This document shows positions 1 to 3,657 of a DNA stretch of 5,870 bases, one piece after another. Source of the stretch: Comamonas sp. lk (GTDB taxonomy: Bacteria > Pseudomonadota > Gammaproteobacteria > Burkholderiales > Burkholderiaceae_C); assembly GCA_945875225.1 (NCBI GenBank), contig CAMCJY010000142.1, forward strand, positions 1 to 5,870, in the 5' to 3' direction. The notes beneath the pieces were generated by a model. That model was not told where the DNA came from, did not search any database, and saw only the letters and a program-made list of their open reading frames with translations. How positions within the stretch are numbered: the stretch's first letter is position 1; each line of letters begins with the position of its first letter. The translations under genes and the position numbers were made by a program.

Positions 1-1
1 G

Positions 2-700
2 GCCGGTTTCCGCCTGGCCTTGGTGGCACGCCGCAGCGAAGCCATAGAGGCCTGGGCAGTGGCGCTTGGTTTGGCGCCGGATAGTTACGCCGTTTATGGA
101 GCGGACGTAGCAGATACCGACAGCATCGTGGCTGCCGCGCAGGCCTGCATCGCCCGCCAAGGGCTGCCCGACGTAGTCATCGCCAATGCGGGTATCAGCA
201 TCGGTATCGATAGCGCGCAGCGCGAAGACATTGATGCGATGGCCCAAGTTTTTGCCACCAATAACATCGGCCTGGCGGCCAGTTTTCAGCCCTTTATGCA
301 GGCCATGCGTGCGCGTGGTAGCGGGCGTTTGGTGGGGATTGCCAGCGTAGCGGGCATTCGCGGCCTGCCCGGGCATGCGGCCTATTGCGCCAGCAAAGCC
401 GCCGTTATCAGCTACTGCGAAGCGCTGCGTGGCGAATTGCGCGGCACGGGTGTGCAAGTGATAACCATCTCGCCTGGGTATGTAGACACGCCGCTAACGC
501 GCAAAAACCGCTACCCGATGCCGTTTTTAATGCAAGCTTCTACGTTTGCCGAACAGGCGTACCAAGCCATAACAGCAGGCGACAGTTACCGGGTGATTCC
601 CTGGCAAATGGACGTCGTATCTAAGCTGATGCGGCTCATTCCCAACGTCCTGTGGGACCGCATCCTGGCACGGCAACCGCGTAAACATCGCGGTGTTTGA
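2..700 (+). CDS. Short-chain dehydrogenase/reductase (SDR), 5' end outside window
   Basis: This is an NAD(P)-dependent oxidoreductase of the classical SDR family; the substrate is unknown. The reading frame is open from base 2 (A-G-F-R-L-A-L-V-A-R-R), so the TTG at 20 is an internal Leu and the true start lies left of the window. The N-terminal TGxxxGIG cofactor motif is therefore not visible. Counting that TTG as residue 1, the visible landmarks are Asp29 in GADV (adenine-ring side), NAG at 56-58, the structural Asn at 81-82, catalytic Ser109, the Y-x3-K pair Tyr122 and Lys126, and PGYVDTP at 152-158. The basic C-terminal extension (IPWQMDVV to RKHRGV) resembles a group of proteobacterial SDRs of about 250-260 residues, so only some 25-30 residues seem to be missing. 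The catalytic tetrad looks intact. The gene converges on the RRM gene and has no obvious terminator of its own. Family assignment is firm; specificity cannot be read. Confidence 0.93.
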   Translation, partial: AGFRLALVARRSEAIEAWAVALGLAPDSYAVYGADVADTDSIVAAAQACIARQGLPDVVIANAGISIGIDSAQREDIDAMAQVFATNNIGLAASFQPFMQAMRARGSGRLVGIASVAGIRGLPGHAAYCASKAAVISYCEALRGELRGTGVQVITISPGYVDTPLTRKNRYPMPFLMQASTFAEQAYQAITAGDSYRVIPWQMDVVSKLMRLIPNVLWDRILARQPRKHRGV

Positions 701-773
701 ATACCAAGTCACATATCCGCCTTTGCTTCAAACTGTTGCGCAATTGCAAGCGCTCAGCTAATCAGCAGACATG

Positions 774-795
774 AAAAAGGGCCCCTTGGGGCCCT
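774..795 (-). terminator. Intrinsic terminator of the RRM protein gene
   Basis: An 18-base perfect palindrome (agggcccc-tt-ggggccct, 778-795) is followed on the minus strand by five U residues (A-run 774-778). This is the expected form of a rho-independent terminator for the leftward RRM gene, 37 bases past its stop codon. On the + strand the palindrome is followed by gattgcttg with no U-tract, so it is probably not an efficient terminator for the SDR gene, although the hairpin would form in that transcript too. Confidence 0.85.
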
Positions 796-801
796 GATTG
801 C

Positions 802-820
802 TTGTGGCTTGAAGCCACAA
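802..820 (-). repeat. Second 3'-UTR hairpin next to the terminator
   Basis: The inverted repeat ttgtggct (802-809) / agccacaa (813-820) has a 3-base loop. In the RRM transcript it lies 12 bases after the stop codon and 6 bases before the terminator stem, giving two tandem hairpins. No U-run follows it, so it may protect the mRNA 3' end or pause polymerase rather than terminate. Confidence 0.6.
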
Positions 821-831
821 AACGGATGCGA

Positions 832-1269
832 TTAGTAACCGCCGCCGCCGCTACGGCCACCGCCGTAACCGCCGCCGCCACCACCACCGCTGCGTCCGGC
901 GCCACCGCCGTAACCACCACCGCCGCCGCCACCGCCGCTACGACCGGCACCGCCGCCGTAACCGCCGCCGCCACCTGCACCGCCACCAAAACCGCCGCCA
1001 CCTGTGCGGGGGGGGCGCGGCTCCATGGGACGCGCTTCGTTGACCACCAGACCACGGCCACCAAATTGTTGGCCGTTCATTCCGCTGATCGCTGCTTGTG
1101 CTTCGGCATCGCTGCCCATTTCCACAAAGCCGAATCCTTTAGAACGACCGGTGTCACGCTCCATCATGACCTTGGCGCTGGTGACAGAACCGTGTGCGGA
1201 AAATGCCTGTTGCAGGTCTTCGTCACGGAAAGAATATGGCAGATTGCCGACGTAAAGTTTGTTGCCCAT
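832..1269 (-). CDS. Glycine-rich RRM RNA-binding protein
   Basis: A 145-residue cytoplasmic RNA-binding protein with one RNA recognition motif at about residues 3-80. RNP2 is LYVGNL (5-10) and RNP1 is KGFGFVEM (44-51), both with the aromatic residues that stack on RNA bases (Tyr6, Phe46, Phe48). After a short basic/proline hinge (residues 80-89), residues 90-145 are almost all Gly, with Tyr, Arg and Ser spaced in a repeat (YGGGAGRS followed by Gly runs), a low-complexity tail like that of eukaryotic glycine-rich RNA-binding proteins and cyanobacterial Rbp proteins. Proteins of this type are often cold-induced; that is family knowledge, not visible here. The start is ATG at 1269, chosen because GAGGAG lies 7 bases upstream and the RRM begins at once; a TTG at 1284 overlaps this Shine-Dalgarno and is unlikely. 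The gene appears monocistronic, with its own leader and terminator. RNA targets are unknown. Confidence 0.95.
   Translation of the reverse strand: MGNKLYVGNLPYSFRDEDLQQAFSAHGSVTSAKVMMERDTGRSKGFGFVEMGSDAEAQAAISGMNGQQFGGRGLVVNEARPMEPRPPRTGGGGFGGGAGGGGGYGGGAGRSGGGGGGGGYGGGAGRSGGGGGGGYGGGRSGGGGY
835..960 (-). repeat. In-gene tandem repeat coding the Gly-rich tail
   Basis: The tail is built of degenerate units that each begin at a Tyr codon: residues 104-119 (913-960, 48 bp), 120-134 (868-912, 45 bp) and a partial unit 135-145 (835-867). Each unit reads YGGG(AG)RS then a Gly run. The units differ mainly in the number of Gly codons, suggesting growth and loss by replication slippage. Confidence 0.8.
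1008..1015 (-). repeat. C8 homopolymer at the RRM/tail boundary
   Basis: Eight G on + (eight C in the coding strand) lie in the codons for R-P-P-R at residues 85-88, just before the Gly-rich tail. Runs of this length can slip in replication. Loss of one C would switch the tail into a frame that stays open to a TGA at 762-764 and encodes an Ala/Val-rich sequence instead. Confidence 0.7.
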
Positions 1270-1273
1270 GCTG

Positions 1274-1309
1274 GGACTCCTCAAAATGACTCAAAACGCG
1301 ATGGAGTCC
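1274..1309 (-). promoter_or_regulatory. Leader hairpin covering the RRM gene Shine-Dalgarno
   Basis: On the minus transcript GGACUCC (1309-1303) is a perfect 7-bp complement of GGAGUCC (1280-1274), which contains the GGAG core of the Shine-Dalgarno. The loop is 22 bases. A second pairing, GACUC (1308-1304) with GAGUC (1292-1288) and an 11-base loop, uses the same left arm and would leave the Shine-Dalgarno free. The two are mutually exclusive, as in RNA thermometers and autoregulated leaders. The complementarity is direct; the function is inferred. Confidence 0.5.
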
Positions 1310-1379
1310 AAAACCGCAATCAACAAACCATTAAAGACTTAGAGCAGACGCGAAACTGACCAAACACCGCAAACCTGCC

Positions 1380-1396
1380 TTGCCAATTTATGGCAA
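1380..1396 (-). repeat. Inverted repeat in the RRM gene leader
   Basis: ttgcca (1380-1385) and tggcaa (1391-1396) form a 6-bp stem with a 5-base loop. If the promoter proposed at 1406-1432 is right, this would be close to the 5' end of a leader of about 130 nt. It could be a 5' stabilising hairpin or a DNA operator. Confidence 0.4.
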
Positions 1397-1405
1397 AGCG
1401 ATTTC

Positions 1406-1432
1406 ATTATGCGCTATTTGTACAGTTTACAA
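1406..1432 (-). promoter_or_regulatory. Candidate promoter and overlapping palindrome for the RRM gene
   Basis: On the minus strand CATAAT (1411-1406) could be a -10 box, with TTGTAA (1432-1427) as a weak -35 at a short 15-base spacing. The -35 region lies in the inverted repeat TTGTA-n5-TACAA (1418-1432), which could be an operator. Transcription would start near 1399. The spacing is not ideal and another start further upstream, such as TATATT at 1464-1459, is possible. Confidence 0.3.
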
Positions 1433-1460
1433 GCGATTTTTTTGATAATGCACTGGAAAA

Positions 1461-1516
1461 ATATACCAATATTTAATATTTGAGCCCAATTAACTGCAAT
1501 ATTTAGGGAAAACCCT
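1461..1516. other. AT-rich intergenic segment with AATATT repeats
   Basis: This stretch between amt and the RRM gene is far richer in A+T than its surroundings. It holds three copies of the palindrome aatatt (1468-1473, 1475-1480, 1498-1503) and a 9-base direct repeat caatattta at 1467 and 1497, exactly 30 bases apart. At the amt side lies a small inverted repeat, aggg-aaaa-ccct (1505-1516), without a U-tract, a poor terminator at best. I see no gene in it. Confidence 0.5.
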
Positions 1517-1521
1517 GCGAC

Positions 1522-2724
1522 TTACCAATTAGCTTCACGCTCCGGGCTAGCACTGATTTTGTGGATAGAGAGGTCGGCGCCATCAAATTCTTCCTCCTGA
1601 CTCATACGCAAACCGAGGGTTATTTTCAGCACGCCATAAACAAGGAAGCCGCTCAAAAGCGCCCACACCACGCCGATCAACGTACCGGCACACTGCGCGC
1701 CAAAACTAACGCCACCCAAGCCACCCAGAGCGGGCAAGCCGAAAATGCCAGCGGCCAAACCGCCCCAGGTGCCACATAAACCGTGCAAAGGCCAAACGCC
1801 CAGCACGTCATCAATCTTCCATTTGTTTTGCGTTAGGGTGAAGGTCACCACGAAAATCGCGCCCGCCACACCGCCCACGACCAGCGCGCCCAGCGGGTGC
1901 ATCAAATCCGAGCCGGCACACACCGCCACCAAGCCGGCCAGAGGCCCATTGTGGACAAAGCCCGGATCGTTCTTGCCCAGAAACAAGGCCACCAAAGTAC
2001 CGCCCACCATGGCCATCAAAGAATTCACCGCCACCAGGCCGGACACTTTGTCCAGGGTTTGGGCGCTCATCACATTAAAACCAAACCAGCCCACCGTCAG
2101 CACCCAGGCGCCCAGTGCCAGAAAGGGAATGCTAGAGGGCGGATGGGCCGAAATCGCACCGTCTTTGCGGTAGCGGTTGCTGCGCGCACCCAGCAAAAGC
2201 ACGGCGCCCAGGGCGACCCAGCCACCTACGGCATGCACCACCACGCTACCGGCAAAGTCATGAAACTCCGCGCCGGTATGCGCCAGTAGCCAGGCCTGAA
2301 CGCCAAACTTCTGGTTCCATGCCAGGCCTTCAAACAAGGGATACACCAGGCCCACCAGCACCGCCGTGCCAATGAGTTGCGGCCAGAATTTGGCGCGCTC
2401 GGCAATACCGCCCGAAATAATCGCCGGAATGGCTGCGGCAAAAGTCAAGAGGAAAAAGAATTTAACCAAGCCATACCCATTATTGGCGGCCAGCTGTTCC
2501 GCACCCACAAAAAAATGGGTGCCATAGGCCACGCTGTAGCCGACGGTGAAATACACAACGGTAGAGACCGAAAAATCAGCCAAGATTTTTACCAGTGCGT
2601 TGACCTGGTTTTTGCGCCGCACCGTACCCAATTCCAGAAAGGCGAATCCGGCGTGCATGGCGAGCACCATGACGGCGCCTAACAAAATAAATAAGGTGTT
2701 TGCGCCCTGTTGCAGTGCATCCAT
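1522..2724 (-). CDS. amt: Ammonium transporter (Amt/MEP/Rh family)
   Basis: A 400-residue inner-membrane channel protein for NH4+/NH3 uptake, trimeric in this family, with about eleven membrane segments. The pore twin histidines are His164 (DFAGSVVVH, with conserved Asp156) and His314 (VWPLHGLCG). The Phe gate equivalents are Phe95 (TFAA) and Phe216 (GWFGFN). The segment AIISGGIAERAKF (101-113) and the C-terminal GLRMSQEEEFDGADLSIH (371-388) match the family, the latter being the cytoplasmic region that contacts GlnK/PII proteins. There is no cleaved signal peptide: the protein begins MDALQQGANTLFILLGAVM, the form seen in many Amt proteins shorter than E. coli AmtB. The start at 2724 is supported by AGGAA six bases upstream. 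Unlike the common glnK-amtB arrangement, no PII gene adjoins it here. It has a sigma-54-type promoter, so expression under nitrogen limitation is likely. Only transport has been read; a sensor role cannot be excluded. Confidence 0.97.
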   Translation of the reverse strand: MDALQQGANTLFILLGAVMVLAMHAGFAFLELGTVRRKNQVNALVKILADFSVSTVVYFTVGYSVAYGTHFFVGAEQLAANNGYGLVKFFFLLTFAAAIPAIISGGIAERAKFWPQLIGTAVLVGLVYPLFEGLAWNQKFGVQAWLLAHTGAEFHDFAGSVVVHAVGGWVALGAVLLLGARSNRYRKDGAISAHPPSSIPFLALGAWVLTVGWFGFNVMSAQTLDKVSGLVAVNSLMAMVGGTLVALFLGKNDPGFVHNGPLAGLVAVCAGSDLMHPLGALVVGGVAGAIFVVTFTLTQNKWKIDDVLGVWPLHGLCGTWGGLAAGIFGLPALGGLGGVSFGAQCAGTLIGVVWALLSGFLVYGVLKITLGLRMSQEEEFDGADLSIHKISASPEREANW

Positions 2725-2756
2725 GGGTGGTTCCTAGTGGCGGTGTGCTTTGTTTT

Positions 2757-2779
2757 GGTGCAAATTGAATACTTGCACC
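2757..2779 (-). promoter_or_regulatory. Perfect inverted repeat in the amt leader
   Basis: GGTGCAA (2757-2763) and TTGCACC (2773-2779) are separated by 9 bases. If transcription starts near 2787, this forms a 7-bp, 9-base-loop hairpin close to the 5' end of the amt mRNA. As DNA, its half-sites match the TTGGTGCAAA-like elements at 2805-2814 and 2826-2835, so it may instead be a protein site downstream of the start. The arms have the opposite orientation to the usual NtrC site (GCACC-n5-GGTGC). Confidence 0.5.
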
Positions 2780-2797
2780 GTATGCGCACTAAAAGTA

Positions 2798-2814
2798 AGC
2801 AAAATTTGCGCCAA
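2798..2814 (-). promoter_or_regulatory. Sigma-54 (RpoN) promoter of amt
   Basis: The minus strand reads TTGGCGCAAATTTTGCT. Against the -24/-12 consensus TTGGCACG-N4-TTGCW, the invariant GG (2812-2811) and GC (2800-2799) are present with exactly 10 bases between them, and only two of the specified bases differ. The predicted start is near 2787, giving a leader of about 63 nt. Nitrogen-controlled ammonium transporter genes are classic RpoN/NtrC targets, so location and motif agree. Confidence 0.8.
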
Positions 2815-2828
2815 ATTTGCCGGGCTTT

Positions 2829-2843
2829 GCACCAATCCGGTTC
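2829..2843. promoter_or_regulatory. NtrC-like site upstream of the amt promoter
   Basis: GCACC-aatcc-GGTTC matches the NtrC dyad GCACC-N5-GGTGC at nine of ten half-site bases. Its centre (2836) is about 49 bases upstream of the predicted start, closer than many enhancers but outside the -24 box. The left half belongs to tttgcaccaa (2826-2835), which recurs inverted at 2755-2764. Confidence 0.5.
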
Positions 2844-2895
2844 CGGGTGAGCTAGCTTGTAGCCTGCGATGGCTGCTACGAGGGACAATCGCCCC

Positions 2896-2934
2896 ATGCC
2901 CCGATTTCAAGCCAAGCGCCATCGGGCCTCATAA
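2896..2934 (+). CDS. Possible 12-codon upstream ORF
   Basis: ATG at 2896 opens a 12-residue frame (MPRFQAKRHRAS) ending at TAA 2932-2934, 11 bases before the ATG of the membrane protein gene. GAGGGA at 2880-2885 lies about 10 bases upstream of it. The downstream ATG has no recognisable Shine-Dalgarno, so reinitiation after this short frame could supply its ribosomes. It may equally be chance. Confidence 0.25.
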   Translation: MPRFQAKRHRAS

Positions 2935-2945
2935 AGTACGACGCA

Positions 2946-3506
2946 ATGGAAGCATTCCTGGTCTCCACCGGCGTCGTTGCCCTTGCCGAAATGGGCGACA
3001 AAACGCAATTGCTGGCACTGATTTTGGCTGTGCGTTTTCGCAAGCCCGTTCCTATTGTGTTGGGCATCTTTGTGGCCACTATCGTCAACCACGGCTTAGC
3101 CGGTGCGCTAGGGGCCTGGTTGACACAGGTAATCGGGCCAGACATCTTGCGCTGGGTGCTGGGTGCATCGTTTATCGCCATGGCAGTGTGGATGCTCATA
3201 CCGGACAACATCGATGACGAAGAGCAAGGGCAGGAGCCACGCTGGGGCGTGTTCGGTACGACGGTGGTCGCGTTTTTTCTGGCCGAAATGGGCGACAAAA
3301 CCCAAATCGCCACTGTGATGCTGGCAGCGCGCTTTGATGCCTATTACTGGGTCGTCGCAGGCACTACGTTGGGCATGATGCTGGCCAATGTGCCCGTGGT
3401 TTATTTGGGCGAGCGCATGACCCGGCTGGTGCCTATGCGCGTGGTACATATCGTATCGGCCCTAGTGTTTGCGGTGCTGGGCGTGCTGGTGCTGCTGCCA
3501 ATCTAA
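2946..3506 (+). CDS. GDT1/TMEM165 (UPF0016) family cation exporter
   Basis: A 186-residue inner-membrane protein made of two homologous halves, each opening with the family signature E-x-G-D-K-T: EMGDKTQ at 15-21 and again at 114-120. These acidic motifs form the cation site in this family, whose members export Mn2+ or exchange Ca2+/Mn2+ for protons; the bacterial members studied are Mn2+ exporters. About six membrane segments are visible (roughly 3-27, 36-58, 67-85, 101-128, 133-155, 166-185), with an acidic linker IDDEEQGQE at 89-97 between the halves. Length is typical. The start at 2946 fits the family N-terminus (MEAFLVSTGVVALAE) and is the first in-frame start, but no clear Shine-Dalgarno precedes it. 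It is divergent from amt. I do not see the yybP-ykoY Mn2+ riboswitch that often precedes this family. Mn2+ as the substrate is inferred from the family. Confidence 0.93.
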   Translation: MEAFLVSTGVVALAEMGDKTQLLALILAVRFRKPVPIVLGIFVATIVNHGLAGALGAWLTQVIGPDILRWVLGASFIAMAVWMLIPDNIDDEEQGQEPRWGVFGTTVVAFFLAEMGDKTQIATVMLAARFDAYYWVVAGTTLGMMLANVPVVYLGERMTRLVPMRVVHIVSALVFAVLGVLVLLPI

Positions 3507-3528
3507 ACCGGAACGCACAAACGGGCGT

Positions 3529-3537
3529 TGCTATACT
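3529..3537 (+). promoter_or_regulatory. Extended -10 promoter of metX
   Basis: TGCTATACT fits the extended -10 form TGnTATAAT with one difference; no good -35 is seen at the usual distance, as is common for this type. Transcription would start at about 3544, two bases before the first stem of the SAM-II element, which strongly supports the placement. Confidence 0.65.
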
Positions 3538-3544
3538 TTGGCTA

Positions 3545-3597
3545 CAGCGCCAATTTGCTCCAGCTTGCGGGCGCTTAATAAATTCAGCTAAACACGG
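3545..3597 (+). promoter_or_regulatory. SAM-II-type riboswitch controlling metX-metW
   Basis: This fits the SAM-II (metA motif) H-type pseudoknot. P1 is AGCGCC (3546-3551) with GGCGCT (3570-3575). The loop carries the L1 uridines in AATTT (3552-3556) and TTGC (3565-3568). The tail has ATAAAT (3578-3583) and AGCTAAA (3586-3592). TTGC pairs with GC-AA of the tail (3587-3588, 3590-3591), leaving U3589 bulged where SAM-II has the conserved U that contacts the SAM sulfonium. CC (3560-3561) and GG (3596-3597) can extend the pseudoknot. Spacings match the known class within one base in the variable part of the loop. SAM-II binds S-adenosylmethionine and represses methionine genes; its position before metX is the classic context. 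The alignment was made from memory of the consensus. Confidence 0.87.
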
Positions 3598-3617
3598 ACC
3601 CCCGCGATCTTTGCTTG

Positions 3618-3657
3618 ACCCGGCCCCGCGCTTAGCGTTGCCGGGTTTAGTTTTTTT
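3618..3657 (+). terminator. Intrinsic terminator: expression platform before metX
   Basis: ACCCGGC (3618-3624) pairs with GCCGGGT (3640-3646); an inner CGC-tta-GCG (3629-3637) can form within the loop. TTTAG and seven T (3651-3657) follow and run directly into the metX ATG. The terminator base and U-tract, GTTTAGTT (3645-3652), are also complementary to the riboswitch tail AGCTAAAC (3586-3593) over 8 bp with one G-U pair. That is an antiterminator available only when the SAM-II pseudoknot is not formed. It may also end transcripts from the upstream membrane protein gene. Confidence 0.8.

Noticed and set aside
835..960. CRISPR-like array
   Set aside because: The repeats are coding, in frame with the RRM protein, of uneven length and without unique spacers.
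802..1359. Long + strand open frame across the RRM gene (Thr/Ala-rich product)
   Set aside because: It is the antisense of GGN codon runs, which cannot give stops; the protein is low complexity and the RRM frame on minus has clear motifs and a Shine-Dalgarno.
1412..1443. + strand intrinsic terminator (stem ttgta/tacaa then seven T)
   Set aside because: Stem is short and AT-rich with a bulge, and no + strand gene ends here; more likely promoter-region structure for the minus-strand RRM gene.
1505..1516. Terminator of amt
   Set aside because: The aggg/ccct stem has only four pairs and is not followed by a U-tract on the minus strand, so I did not call it; amt may read through into the RRM gene or end by Rho.
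2840..2945. yybP-ykoY Mn2+ riboswitch before the GDT1/UPF0016 gene
   Set aside because: This family often has one, but I could not find the conserved GGGGAGUA-type and GGCAAGAC-type segments; only small unrelated stems (gtagc/gctac, cccgat/atcggg) are present.
3555..3578. Leader peptide starting at TTG 3555 for methionine attenuation
   Set aside because: It would be seven codons without any further Met codon or Shine-Dalgarno, and the segment is explained by the SAM-II fold.
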